This document shows positions 27,592 to 37,937 of a DNA stretch of 64,000 nucleotides, one piece after another. Each line of letters begins with the position of its first letter. Position 1 is the stretch's first letter. Position numbers and translations under genes: made by a program. The notes beneath the pieces are model-generated. The model saw only the letters and a list, made by a program, of their open reading frames with translations, was not told the DNA's origin and did not search any database. This DNA comes from JAOUEA01 sp963790335 (lineage in GTDB: Bacteria > Actinomycetota > UBA4738 > HRBIN12), in contig CAWBOB010000005.1 in the NCBI GenBank assembly GCA_963790335.1, forward strand, positions 62,001 to 126,000, given 5' to 3'.

Positions 27592-28586
27592 CGCCGCGAC
27601 CGCTGATCCTCGATGTCGACACCGGGGTCGACGACGCGCTCGCCCTGCTCTACGCGGCCGCATCGCCCGAGGTCGAGCTCATCGCGGCCACCAGCGTCAT
27701 GGGCAACGTCACCGTCGACCATGCGACCGAGAACACGCTCGCGGTGCTGGAGCTCGTCGGACTCGGTGACGTCGAGGTCGCACGCGGGGCGGCCCGCCCC
27801 ATCGTGCGTGACCACGAGCCTTTCCCGGTCGTGCACGGTGAGCGCGGGCTCGGCAACGCCGAGCTGCCACCGCCCACGAGCGAGCCCTCGTCGCGCACGG
27901 CGGCTCAGCTACTGGTCGAGACCGCGCGCGATCGACCCGGCGAGGTGCTGCTCGTGTCGACCGGACCGCTGACCAACGTCGCACTCGCCCTCGCCGACGA
28001 ACCCCACCTGCCCGAGCTGCTCGGCGGGTTCGCGATCATGGGCGGTGCCTTCGCGCGCGGCGGCAACGCCACACCGGCCGCCGAGGCGAACATCTGGTTC
28101 GACCCCGACGCCGCGCAGGCGGTGTTCCGTGGATTCTCGGGGCGGGAGCCCGCGCGGCTTCCGCTCTGCGTCGGCCTCGATGTGACCGATCGTGTGCAGC
28201 TCTCCCGCGTCGCGCTCGACGCGATCTGTGAGGCCGCCGCCGGCTCACCGGTGTCACGATTCCTGCAGGACGCGGTGCCGTACTACATCGAGTTCTACGA
28301 GCGGACCGGCGTGACCGGCGGCGCCGCGATGCACGATCCGCTCGCCCTGGCCATGGCGATCGACGAGTCGCTCGGCACGTTCCAGACGACGCGGGTCGAG
28401 GTCGAGACCGACGGCCTGTGGACGCGCGGCATGACCGTGGCCGATCTTCACGGCGTGCGTCACAGCCCCTGGCCGGTCGGGTGGGAGCCCGAGGAGAACG
28501 CCCGGGTCGCGCTCGACGTCGACGGGGGTGGCTTCCTCTCGCGCTTCACCCACCGGCTCGGCATGCTGGTGGAAGCCCCCGCGTGA
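27588..28586 (+). CDS. Inosine-uridine-type nucleoside hydrolase
   Basis: A 332-aa calcium-dependent N-ribohydrolase. The N-terminal DVDTGVDDALAL holds the Ca-binding Asp cluster, and LVSTGPLTNVALAL and AEANIWFDPDAA are further family motifs. It splits nucleosides to base and ribose. GTG start overlapping the arginase-like stop; its own stop overlaps ribokinase (GTGA). The pairing with ribokinase gives a clear nucleoside-ribose salvage route. Confidence 0.9.
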   Translation: MTPRPLILDVDTGVDDALALLYAAASPEVELIAATSVMGNVTVDHATENTLAVLELVGLGDVEVARGAARPIVRDHEPFPVVHGERGLGNAELPPPTSEPSSRTAAQLLVETARDRPGEVLLVSTGPLTNVALALADEPHLPELLGGFAIMGGAFARGGNATPAAEANIWFDPDAAQAVFRGFSGREPARLPLCVGLDVTDRVQLSRVALDAICEAAAGSPVSRFLQDAVPYYIEFYERTGVTGGAAMHDPLALAMAIDESLGTFQTTRVEVETDGLWTRGMTVADLHGVRHSPWPVGWEPEENARVALDVDGGGFLSRFTHRLGMLVEAPA

Positions 28587-29512
28587 ATCGAGGAGGGGGC
28601 GACACGCTCGTCGTGATCGGCGCGATCAACGTGGATCTCGTCGTGCGCGGGTCGCGGCTTCCGTCGGCGGGAGAGACCGTGGTCGGAGGCGAGTTCTCCC
28701 AGCATCAGGGCGGCAAGGGGGGGAACCAGGCCGTCGCCGCTTCGCGCGCGCTCGACACCCACGGACGCGTCGCGATGATCGGAGCAGTGGGAGCCGACGC
28801 GTTCGGGGAGCCGGCGCGCGAACTGTTGGCGCTCGAAGGAGTCGACGTCTCGCATGTGCTCGTCGACCGCTCTGCGGCAACCGGCGTCGCGCTGATCACG
28901 GTCGACGCGCGCGGGGAGAACCAGATCAGCGTCGCGCCGGGAGCGAACGCTCGCCTGACTCCGGCACGACTCGTCGAGGCACTCGACGCTATCGGGCCAT
29001 CGGCGGGCGCAGTGCTTGCGAGCCTCGAAGTGCCGCTCGAGGCGGTCGAGGCTGCCGCCAGGTGGAGCCACACACGCGGCCTGCCGTTCGTGCTGAACCC
29101 CGCACCCGCCCGCACGGAAGCGCACGATCTGCTTCCGTTCACAGATGTCGTGACCCCGAACGCGGGCGAGCTCGCGATCCTCGCCGCGCAGGCCGAGGAA
29201 CCTCGCGGTGGCGCGAAACGCCTTGCGGCCGGCTACCCGCGCCTGAACGTCGTGGTCACACTCGGTGACGAGGGCGCGATCGCTTACGGACCGCACGGCG
29301 AGGCGAAGGTGGCGCCACCGAAGATCAGAACGGTGGATACGACGGGAGCCGGTGACACGCTGAACGGCGTGCTCGCAGCCGGAGTGCTCGAGGGCCTCAC
29401 GCTCACCGATGCCCTGCACCGAGCCGTGACCGCGGCTGCGATCTCGGTCGGCGTCGCCGGCGCCCGTGAAGGCATGCCCTCCCGAGCAGCGATCGACCAC
29501 GCTGCGCCGTGA
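28583..29512 (+). CDS. rbsK: Ribokinase
   Basis: A 309-aa PfkB-family sugar kinase. Signature 1 GGEFSQHQGGKGGNQAVAAS and signature 2 VDTTGAGDTLNGVLAAG with the catalytic Asp are both present. It makes ribose 5-phosphate from ribose released by the preceding hydrolase. GTG start overlapping the upstream stop. In signature 2 the usual Phe after GD is Leu (GDTLNG), a mild change. Confidence 0.9.
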   Translation: MNRGGGDTLVVIGAINVDLVVRGSRLPSAGETVVGGEFSQHQGGKGGNQAVAASRALDTHGRVAMIGAVGADAFGEPARELLALEGVDVSHVLVDRSAATGVALITVDARGENQISVAPGANARLTPARLVEALDAIGPSAGAVLASLEVPLEAVEAAARWSHTRGLPFVLNPAPARTEAHDLLPFTDVVTPNAGELAILAAQAEEPRGGAKRLAAGYPRLNVVVTLGDEGAIAYGPHGEAKVAPPKIRTVDTTGAGDTLNGVLAAGVLEGLTLTDALHRAVTAAAISVGVAGAREGMPSRAAIDHAAP

Positions 29513-29621
29513 CGGATCCCTCTCCGCGACTTCGTCGAGCTTCTCGGACCCTCAGGAGGAAGGGCCGGGGGACGTCGCTCGATACCTCTTTCGGCTGGCC
29601 CGAGCCGAGCTCCCCCTGGCG

Positions 29622-32087
29622 CTATGTCCGCAACCGCTCCCCGCGCGGGTCGTAGAACGGCTCGGCCTGCACCACCGCCGGCACGACCTCGCCGCGGATC
29701 TCGACGCCCCACCCTTCGCCTGAGGGCTCGCCGTGGATCCAGGCCAGGCCCGTCGACCCTCCAAGGGTCGGCGCGATGCCCGCGCTCGTGAGGTGCCCCA
29801 TGCGTTCCTCGCCGCGTACCACCGACTCGCCGTGCCAGAGCACCGCATCCGGCACGTGCACCGATACCAACCTGCGCTCACGCGACGCGTCGCGCAGCGC
29901 CTCGAGCGCGTCACGGCCCACGAAGTCTGCCGCCTTCTTCCTCGAGACCGCGAAGCCGAGCCCGGCCGCGAACGGGTCGTCGAGCGGACCGATGTCATGG
30001 CCCCACGAGCGGAAGCCGCGCTCCACCCGCGCTGCATCGAACGCGAACGCACCCGCGTGACGCAGGCCGAGCGAGTCGCCGGCCGCCACGACATGCTCGT
30101 ACAGGTCCGCGACGAACTCGGTCGGCACGCTCAGCTCCCACCCGAGCTCTCCGGTGAACGAGACGCGGAACGCCCACGCGCGCGCTCGGGCCACGTCGAT
30201 CTCACGAGCGGTGAGGAACGGCCATCCGTCGTTCGAGAGGTCCTCGTCGGTCAGGCGGGCGAGTAGCTCCCGCGACGACGGACCCGCCAGGTGCAACGTC
30301 GCCCATCCGCTCGTCACGTCGGCGACCGTCGCATCCGCCGGCAGACCCGAGCGCAGCAGCATCTCGGTGTGGCGCTGCGCGAGCGTCGGCGCGAGCACCA
30401 GGAACCGGTCGTCGCCGAGGCGCGTCACCGTCGGATCCATCTCGATGCCACCCCGCTCGTTGCAGAGCATCGTGTAGACGACGCGACCGGTCGCCACGTC
30501 GAGGTCCGAGGTGACGAGCCGTTGCAGCCCGGCGAGTGCGCCCGGCCCCTGCACCACGAACTTCGAGTACGTGGACAGGTCGTAGAGCGCGACCGCCTCA
30601 CGCGTCGCTCGCACCTCGTCACGCACCGCCGAGAACCACGACGGCGCATCGAAGGAATAGTCGGTCGGGGGGTCGACCTCGCCGGGCGAGAACCAGTTCG
30701 CGCGCTCCCATCCAGCAGCCTGTCCGAACGAGGCACCGGCCTCACGGAACGCCCCGTACAGCGGGATGCGCCGCACCCCGCGAGCGGTGCGTGGTTGCTT
30801 GCCGGGCCAGTGCATCTCGTACAGGCCGCCGAGCGACTCGACGGTGCGCTCGTGCAACCAGGCTCGCTGGTTCGCCCACCGCCCCGTACGCGCCACGTCG
30901 ACCTCGGCGAGATCCATGGTCGGGTGCCCGGCGACGATCCACTGGGCAGCAGCCATGCCCGCTCCGGGCCCGAAGATGATGCCCTGGGAGTTGAAGCCGG
31001 CGGCGACGAAGAGCCCGGGCACTTCCGGCACGAACCCGAGCTGGAAATTGGAGTCCGGCGTGAAGCTCTCGGGCGCCCGCAGATAGTGCGAGAACCCGAT
31101 CGTCTCGATCTCGGGCACCCGTTCGCGGGCGCCCCGCAGCACCGGGGCGAAGTGATCCCAGTCGGGCCCGAACTCGGCGAACCCGTCGGTCGCGATCTCA
31201 CCGGGACGCTTCGGCTTGCCGTTGGGCTCGAACGCGCCGATCAGGTAGCGGCCACGGTAGTGCCTGATGTAGAGGAAGGCGTCGAGGTCCCGCAGGAAGG
31301 GGGCTTCCTCGCGGGCGCCCTGGGCTTCCTCGGTCATGACCCAGACGTGCTCGGCCGGATAGAGCGCCACGCTCGCCCCGGCGGCACGCGCGAGCTCGCT
31401 CGTCCAGAGTCCGGCCGCGAGTACCACGGTCTCCGCCTCGATCGGTCCTCGAGTGGTCTCGAGCCCGGTCACCCGGCCGCCGTCGGCGACGACGAAGCCC
31501 GTGACCGCGGTCTCGGGCACGTACCGAGCGCCACGATCGACCGCTCCCTTCGCGAACGCCAGCGCGGCGTCACCCGGATTCACCGTGCCGTCGGTGGGGA
31601 ACAGCACCGCTCCCACGAGGTCGTCGACGACTGCCGCCGGCCAGAGGTCCTTCACCTCGTCGGGCTCGAGCACTTCGACGTCGACGCCCGCATCACGGGC
31701 CATCGAGACCCCGTAGAGGGTCTCCTGCATGCGCGCCTCGGTGCGCGCGAGGGTGACCGCGCCGTTGCGACGCAGCCCCGTTTCGATGCCCGTCTCGGCC
31801 GGCAGTCGCTCGTAGGTCTCGGCGTTGATGCGCGTGAGTGCGGTGAGCGCATGCGTGCCGCGAACCTGCGACACGAGGCCCGCGGCGTGCCATGTCGTGC
31901 CGTTGGTGAGCCGCCCCCGCTCGATCAGCGCGATGTCGGTCACGCCCTCTCGCGTGAGGTGGTACGCGATCGACGAGCCGATGATGCCGCCTCCCACGAT
32001 CACGACCTGAGCTCGCCGCGGAAGACCGGAGACCGGCAGCACCGACGTATCGATGTCGCGGTTCGCGAGGTGCTCGGCGATCACCAT
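29622..32087 (-). CDS. Dimethylglycine/sarcosine dehydrogenase-like FAD-GcvT fusion
   Basis: An 821-aa protein in which an N-terminal DAO-type FAD domain (VVIVGGGIIGSSIAYHLT, about 28-45; GTTWHAAGLVSQ near the covalent-FAD region) is joined to a GcvT-like folate-binding C-half (about 440-815, with FRVSFTGELGWELSVP and AFAFDAARVERGFRSWGHDI). Such fusions oxidise N-methyl groups of dimethylglycine or sarcosine and pass the carbon to tetrahydrofolate. ATG at 32087 sits six bases after a TATCCT box. Nearby Rieske oxygenase and AsnC genes suggest a betaine-type pathway, but they are transcribed separately. Confidence 0.88.
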   Translation of the reverse strand: MVIAEHLANRDIDTSVLPVSGLPRRAQVVIVGGGIIGSSIAYHLTREGVTDIALIERGRLTNGTTWHAAGLVSQVRGTHALTALTRINAETYERLPAETGIETGLRRNGAVTLARTEARMQETLYGVSMARDAGVDVEVLEPDEVKDLWPAAVVDDLVGAVLFPTDGTVNPGDAALAFAKGAVDRGARYVPETAVTGFVVADGGRVTGLETTRGPIEAETVVLAAGLWTSELARAAGASVALYPAEHVWVMTEEAQGAREEAPFLRDLDAFLYIRHYRGRYLIGAFEPNGKPKRPGEIATDGFAEFGPDWDHFAPVLRGARERVPEIETIGFSHYLRAPESFTPDSNFQLGFVPEVPGLFVAAGFNSQGIIFGPGAGMAAAQWIVAGHPTMDLAEVDVARTGRWANQRAWLHERTVESLGGLYEMHWPGKQPRTARGVRRIPLYGAFREAGASFGQAAGWERANWFSPGEVDPPTDYSFDAPSWFSAVRDEVRATREAVALYDLSTYSKFVVQGPGALAGLQRLVTSDLDVATGRVVYTMLCNERGGIEMDPTVTRLGDDRFLVLAPTLAQRHTEMLLRSGLPADATVADVTSGWATLHLAGPSSRELLARLTDEDLSNDGWPFLTAREIDVARARAWAFRVSFTGELGWELSVPTEFVADLYEHVVAAGDSLGLRHAGAFAFDAARVERGFRSWGHDIGPLDDPFAAGLGFAVSRKKAADFVGRDALEALRDASRERRLVSVHVPDAVLWHGESVVRGEERMGHLTSAGIAPTLGGSTGLAWIHGEPSGEGWGVEIRGEVVPAVVQAEPFYDPRGERLRT

Positions 32088-32093
32088 CGCCGA

Positions 32094-32099
32094 AGGATA
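32094..32099 (-). promoter_or_regulatory. -10 element of the dehydrogenase-GcvT gene, leaderless
   Basis: TATCCT on the minus strand, six bases before the ATG at 32087. Confidence 0.5.
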
Positions 32100-32145
32100 C
32101 GCCGCGGGGCTTGAGCGCCGCCCACCGGTGGCCGATGTCCCCAAC

Positions 32146-33058
32146 ATGCGAAGCGAGACGCTCCTGGCTGCGTGGCTGGCCGTGTGGGCGCTCGTCGTCG
32201 TCGCCGTGCTCGCGCGGGTCGTCGTGCGTCGCCAGCTGCTACGGCGGCGCTACGGCGGCGCCGCGATGTCGACCGATACCGCCGGAGCCATCCGCAAGAC
32301 TGCTCCGTTCGTGCTGCTCTTCGGCGCCTCGACGTGTCTGGTGCTGCTGTTCGCCCAGGTGCGACTCGATCGCAGCCAGCGGACCGCCACGGTCGTGCTC
32401 GCGATCGACGTCTCGGATTCGATGCTCGCGACCGATGTGCAGCCCGATCGATTCACCGCCGCCAAGGCGGCCGCCACGTCGTTCCTCGGCGAGGTCCCCG
32501 AAGGGTTCCGGGTCGGCGTCGTCACGTTCGCGGGCGAGGCCGACACCGCCGCCGAACCGGGGGAAGATCGGAGCGGCCGTCGCCGACACGATCGAAGGCC
32601 TCACGCCGAGCCGAGGCACGGTGATCGGTGACGGTCTCACCGAGGCACTCGACGTGGTGGATGCCGAGCGTGCATCAGAGCCCGACCTGCCGGCAGCCGT
32701 GGTGCTTCTGTCCGACGGCGCCGACACCGGAAGCGCCGTCGCGCCCGGCGAGGCGGCGGCGCGCGCCCGCGAGATGGCCGTGCCGGTCTTCACCGTCGCC
32801 ATCGTCGGCGACGTCGAGGACGACACGGGCAAGAAGGGAGGGGACACCGAGCTGCTGCGGTCGATCGCCGCCACGACGGGTGGAGCGCTCTCGACCGCCG
32901 CGAGTGCCGGAGAGCTCGGCCAGGTCTATGACCGGCTCGGGGCTCGCCTCACGTCGGATCTTGCCGTGGGCAGCTCAGCGACGCCGTTGCTCGCCGCTGC
33001 GGCCGTGCTGACCGCGCTGGCGGTCGTGCTGTTCCTCGGCGTCGGCCGCCGCCGCTGA
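32146..33058 (+). CDS. VWA domain membrane protein (BatA-like), one frameshift
   Basis: About 304 aa when joined across an indel at a G5 run near 32563. Two N-terminal helices (LLAAWLAVWALVVVAVLARV and APFVLLFGASTCLVLLFAQV), a vWA domain with MIDAS motif DVSDSM and later VVLLSDGADTG, and a C-terminal helix around LLAAAAVLTALAVVLFLGV. BatA-like proteins scaffold MoxR-type chaperones, but no MoxR gene is seen here. ATG at 32146 begins the hydrophobic N-terminus; the start is less certain than others. Divergent from the dehydrogenase-GcvT gene. Confidence 0.78.
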
Positions 33059-33060
33059 GA

Positions 33061-34227
33061 TCAGCCGAGCACCTCACGGCCCATCGCGCGGCGCCATTCC
33101 TCGTTGAACCAGTAGAGGAAGCGGTCCTGCCGCGGATACACCCCTCTGGTGAAGGCACGCGATGACACGCCGGTCTGCGCTCGCTCACAGACGTCCCAGT
33201 CCTGTTTCGAGATCTGGTCCCAGAACTCGACCGTGGGCTCGGGCTTGAACAGCTCGGGGTCGGCGATCGTCTCGGGGCGGAACATGAACTCGCTCACGAC
33301 GGTCGTGTGGTTCGGGCCTTTGGGGTAGCCGATGTAGTACATCGCGCAATCGGGGTGCAGGTTCAGCAGCAGGTTCGGGAACTGATAGGTGCCGTAGTAC
33401 ATCTCGAGGTCCTCGGGCTCGAGCCCTGGGAACGTGGGCAGTTCGCTCCTCCCGGTCGGCGTGAACGACGTCGCGCCCGCCATCATGCGGTTGCCGTCGT
33501 CGGGGATCTCTTCGTCCCAGACCTCCCCGAAGCGGAAGAGCGGGATCACCTGTACGAGCTCGGGATGCACCTGCGGGCAGTGCAGGCACTCGTTGTAGTT
33601 CTCGACGATGATCTTCCAGTTCGCCTTGACCTCGTAGGTGAGACGGACGCCGATGCGCAGCTCGTCCATCTTGAAGCGCTCGAACGCCGTGATGGTCTCG
33701 GCGCCGTCGGTGAGCGACTCGAGCAGCGTTCTCGAGGGCCCCCCGGTCGTGAGGTTCACGAACAGGAATCCGGCGTACGTGTCGACCGCGATGTCGTAGA
33801 GCGGGTGTTCCGAGCGATCGAAGTGCTCGTCTTCCTTGACGTTCGGCGAGCCGATCAGCCGTCCGTTCAGGTCGAAGGTCCACGCGTGGTAGGGGCAGAC
33901 GAACGCTTTGCGCACATGCTGCGTGCCGGCGACGTCATCGAGGAACTTCGTGCCTCGGTGGCTGCACACGTTGTAGAACGCGTGGATCTCGCCGGCGTCG
34001 TTCCGCACGATGAAGATCGACTCGCCGGCGATGTCGCGCACGATGTGATCACCGGGGTTCGGGATCTCTTCGGCGCGACCGGCGCAGATCCACTCGCCGA
34101 ACCAGATGCGCTCACGCTCCTGCTCCCACACACCGAGGCTCGCGTAGTCGGCGCTGCCGAGGGTGGGACGCGGTACCCATTCCACCTCGTCGTTGCGGAT
34201 CTTGATCTCCTGCTCGGTCTTGGCCAT
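33061..34227 (-). CDS. Rieske non-heme iron oxygenase, alpha subunit (choline/betaine-monooxygenase-like)
   Basis: A 388-aa protein. The Rieske [2Fe-2S] ligands are Cys88-x-His90 and Cys111-x2-His114 (CSHRG and CPYHAW). The catalytic domain has ENYNECLHCPQVHPEL with iron-binding His216 and His221. This N-x3-C-x-H-C arrangement occurs in choline, glycine-betaine (GbcA) and stachydrine demethylating oxygenases. With a dimethylglycine-dehydrogenase-like gene two loci away, glycine betaine demethylation is a reasonable guess. No reductase partner is in the window. ATG start with GGAGG SD; the AsnC regulator is divergent. Confidence 0.85.
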   Translation of the reverse strand: MAKTEQEIKIRNDEVEWVPRPTLGSADYASLGVWEQERERIWFGEWICAGRAEEIPNPGDHIVRDIAGESIFIVRNDAGEIHAFYNVCSHRGTKFLDDVAGTQHVRKAFVCPYHAWTFDLNGRLIGSPNVKEDEHFDRSEHPLYDIAVDTYAGFLFVNLTTGGPSRTLLESLTDGAETITAFERFKMDELRIGVRLTYEVKANWKIIVENYNECLHCPQVHPELVQVIPLFRFGEVWDEEIPDDGNRMMAGATSFTPTGRSELPTFPGLEPEDLEMYYGTYQFPNLLLNLHPDCAMYYIGYPKGPNHTTVVSEFMFRPETIADPELFKPEPTVEFWDQISKQDWDVCERAQTGVSSRAFTRGVYPRQDRFLYWFNEEWRRAMGREVLG

Positions 34228-34257
34228 CGGTCCTCCAACTCGTGACGCATCTCACGC

Positions 34258-34270
34258 TACGGATACCGTA
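34258..34270. promoter_or_regulatory. Inverted repeat in the Rieske gene leader
   Basis: TACGG-ATA-CCGTA, perfect 5-bp arms, 31 bases before the Rieske ATG and just downstream of a TATCCT -10-like hexamer (34276-34271, minus strand). A plausible operator near the transcription start. Confidence 0.35.
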
Positions 34271-34320
34271 AGGATAGGCCCGGCCACGCCTGGACGGTAG
34301 TCGGAGACCGGACACTCGGT

Positions 34321-34364
34321 TGCGGAAATCGCACACAAGACCCCGTGCGTCTGCGAGAATCGCA
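34321..34364. promoter_or_regulatory. Paired palindromic operator of the AsnC/Lrp gene
   Basis: Two copies of TGCGRNAATCGCA: TGCGGAAATCGCA (34321-34333) and TGCGAGAATCGCA (34352-34364; the wider TCTGCGA-GAA-TCGCAGA is perfect). Centres are 31 bases apart, about three helix turns, so both face the same side. The second ends four bases before the ATG. Confidence 0.6.
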
Positions 34365-34368
34365 GACC

Positions 34369-34851
34369 ATGCCGGCGGCCAGGTTCGACGAGCTCGATCT
34401 GCGCATCATCGATGCACTCGCCGAGGACGGCCGCCGCCCGTTCACATCGGTCGCAGCCGAGCTCGACGTCGCGGAGGCCACGATCCGATCACGGGTGGCG
34501 AGGCTCCAGCGCATCGATGCCATCCGGTTCGTGACCGACGTGAAGCCGCACGAGCTCGGATTGCTCTTCGCCTATCTGGGCGTGCGGCTCGGGGGCCGCG
34601 ATGTGCCCGCGGCGATCGACGGGCTCTGTGCGATCCCCGAAGCGGTCTACGTGATCGAATGCACGGGGCACTACGACGTGCTCGTTGAGATCGTCGCGCA
34701 GGACGGCGACGATCTGCTGCGGGTGATGCACGAGGAGGTGCGGGCGGTGCCGGGCGTGGTCGAGGTCGATTCGTTCGTGGGACTTCGCATCGCCAAGGGA
34801 ACGTTCCGCTACACCGACCTGGGCCGGGCCGGCGAGCCCCCGAGCCGATGA
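34369..34851 (+). CDS. AsnC/Lrp family transcriptional regulator
   Basis: A 160-aa regulator. The N-terminal winged helix (LDLRIIDALAEDGRRPF, VAEATIRSRVARLQ) is followed by a RAM ligand-binding domain with TGHYDVLVEIV. Start ATG at 34369; a GTG eight codons upstream would overlap the operator and is less likely. The paired palindromes immediately upstream point to autoregulation and possibly control of the divergent Rieske gene. The effector is probably an amino acid or N-methyl amino acid (inference). Confidence 0.87.
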   Translation: MPAARFDELDLRIIDALAEDGRRPFTSVAAELDVAEATIRSRVARLQRIDAIRFVTDVKPHELGLLFAYLGVRLGGRDVPAAIDGLCAIPEAVYVIECTGHYDVLVEIVAQDGDDLLRVMHEEVRAVPGVVEVDSFVGLRIAKGTFRYTDLGRAGEPPSR

Positions 34852-35447
34852 CGGAGGGAGGGGAGATCACCCGCGCCTCGCGTGGGCGCATGCCTGCCCT
34901 GGCCGCCGTGCTGGCGCGGGCGTTCGTCGATGATCCCATCATCCGATGGCCTCTTCCCGATGAGGTCGATGATCTCGAGGATCGCGTCCGATCGATGTTC
35001 ACGTGGGCCTACGAAGACCTCGCCGACCTCGGCATGGTGTGGGAGACGGCAGACGGCTCGGGGGTCGCGGTGTGGGTGCCTCCCGGAGGCAGCGAGATGC
35101 TCGTCGCGTCGGACCGAGCGGTACGGGCGCGGCTGGCGACGCTGACCTTCGACGACGGCGCTCGCTACGGAGTCCTGTGGGATTGGATCGAGTCGCACCT
35201 GCCCGATGAGCCGCACTGGTTCCTCGATGCGATCGCGGTCGAGCCGGATCGCCGTTCCGAGGGCATGGGTTCGGCGCTGATCCGGTGGGGCCTCGACCAC
35301 GCCACCACGGAAGGCGTGCCTGCGTTCCTCGAGACCGGCAACAGGCGCACCGTCGGCTACTACGAACGGTTCGGCTTCCGGGTCGTGGACCAGGGCGAGC
35401 CGGCCGCCGACGGACCACATGTGTGGTTCATGCGGCTTGACCCGTAG
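34848..35447 (+). CDS. GNAT family N-acetyltransferase
   Basis: A 199-aa protein with the acetyl-CoA-binding motif A in AVEPDRRSEGMGSALIRWGL and the usual C-terminal YYERFGFRVVDQG. The substrate is unknown. ATG overlaps the AsnC stop (ATGA), so it is in the same transcript as the regulator. The arrangement regulator plus GNAT does not by itself reveal the target. Confidence 0.85.
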   Translation: MTEGGEITRASRGRMPALAAVLARAFVDDPIIRWPLPDEVDDLEDRVRSMFTWAYEDLADLGMVWETADGSGVAVWVPPGGSEMLVASDRAVRARLATLTFDDGARYGVLWDWIESHLPDEPHWFLDAIAVEPDRRSEGMGSALIRWGLDHATTEGVPAFLETGNRRTVGYYERFGFRVVDQGEPAADGPHVWFMRLDP

Positions 35448-35457
35448 CCAGGAGCGC

Positions 35458-35907
35458 CTACGTGCGACCCTCAGCGAACCGAGCGACCTCCTCGGTGTGC
35501 TGCACGTAGTGGTCGAAGGTCTCGTCGGTGAACCAGGTCGCGGCCGCATCATCGACCTCGCTGAGTGCCTCGAGCGCGGTCCGCGCCTTCATGCGGGCGG
35601 CTTCGGCGGTGGCCACGGCCTGTTCCCACGAGAGAGCCTTCGACTCAGCCGCGTACTCGTCGTTCAACGCCTGCCAGACCTCCTCGGGCTGCTCGTCGTC
35701 GACGAACGTGCCCGCTGCCATCGCCTCGAGATGCGTACCGGCGAGCTCTGCCCACTTCCCGTTGTGGAACGCGAGATCGACGACCGACCACCCCGGCACG
35801 ACCTCAGGCACCGTGCGCATCTCGTCGGGCACCCGATCGGCCGCGTCGAGGAATGCCTTCCACGCGTCGGCTTCCTTCTTCAGCAGCTGCTCGCGATCCA
35901 TGCTCAT
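35458..35907 (-). CDS. DinB/mycothiol-dependent-type protein
   Basis: A 149-aa four-helix-bundle protein. Conserved region VPGWSVVDLAFHNGKWAEL has the His of the DinB / maleylpyruvate-isomerase-N fold, and FDHYVQHTEEV supplies a second His region. In actinobacteria such proteins are often thiol-dependent S-transferases or isomerases, frequently of unknown substrate. ATG start with AAAGGAAG SD. A nearby ATG two codons in is a second option. Confidence 0.7.
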   Translation of the reverse strand: MSMDREQLLKKEADAWKAFLDAADRVPDEMRTVPEVVPGWSVVDLAFHNGKWAELAGTHLEAMAAGTFVDDEQPEEVWQALNDEYAAESKALSWEQAVATAEAARMKARTALEALSEVDDAAATWFTDETFDHYVQHTEEVARFAEGRT

Positions 35908-35944
35908 GCGTCGCTTCCTTTCGTGAGACGGCGCCGCCTCGCGG

Positions 35945-37438
<1,494 letters not shown>

Positions 37439-37550
37439 GCCCTATCAGCTCCCCTCTGGCGCATGGTACCGAGCCGATCGCTCTGCGAGCGATCTCATGA
37501 GGCGCGCAGGGGTCACGCGAGATCCGTAGGACCAGATCCTCGATGCGCCC

Positions 37551-37937
37551 TCACCAGATGGTTCGTACCGGGTACTGCGTGATGGCGACGTCGCCCGTCA
37601 CGATCTCGAGATCCTCGACGATCGCCTGCGCGACCAGCATGCGGTCGAATGGGTCGGCATGGATCTCCGGTAGCTCCGGGAGCGCATCGACGTGTCGCTG
37701 ATGAACCGGCAGCAGATCCAGCGAGAGCGCGTCGCGCCTGGCCTCGAAGTACTCCGGTGGGCTCATCGGGAGTCGAAGCCTCCCCTTGAGCGCCTTGATG
37801 CTCAGCTCCCAGGTGGTGGCGACGCTCAACGAGGCATGGTTCCGTCCATCGAGCAAGAGAGCACGAACCGCCGGTGGCAGACGATCGTCGTCCTGCGCCA
37901 TCCACAGGAACGTGTGGGCGTCGACCAGGACCCTCAC
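37551..37937 (-). CDS. PIN-domain toxin (VapC family)
   Basis: A 128-aa ribonuclease-type PIN domain. Acidic metal residues appear in VLVDAHTFLW, the Glu of TTWELSIK, HADPFDRMLVAQA and VTGDVAI. GTG at 37937 overlaps the TGA of the antitoxin gene (GTGA), as usual for toxin-antitoxin pairs. This fixes the start, although the frame stays open 30 bases further. Expected to cleave RNA when freed from its antitoxin. Confidence 0.85.
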   Translation of the reverse strand: MRVLVDAHTFLWMAQDDDRLPPAVRALLLDGRNHASLSVATTWELSIKALKGRLRLPMSPPEYFEARRDALSLDLLPVHQRHVDALPELPEIHADPFDRMLVAQAIVEDLEIVTGDVAITQYPVRTIW

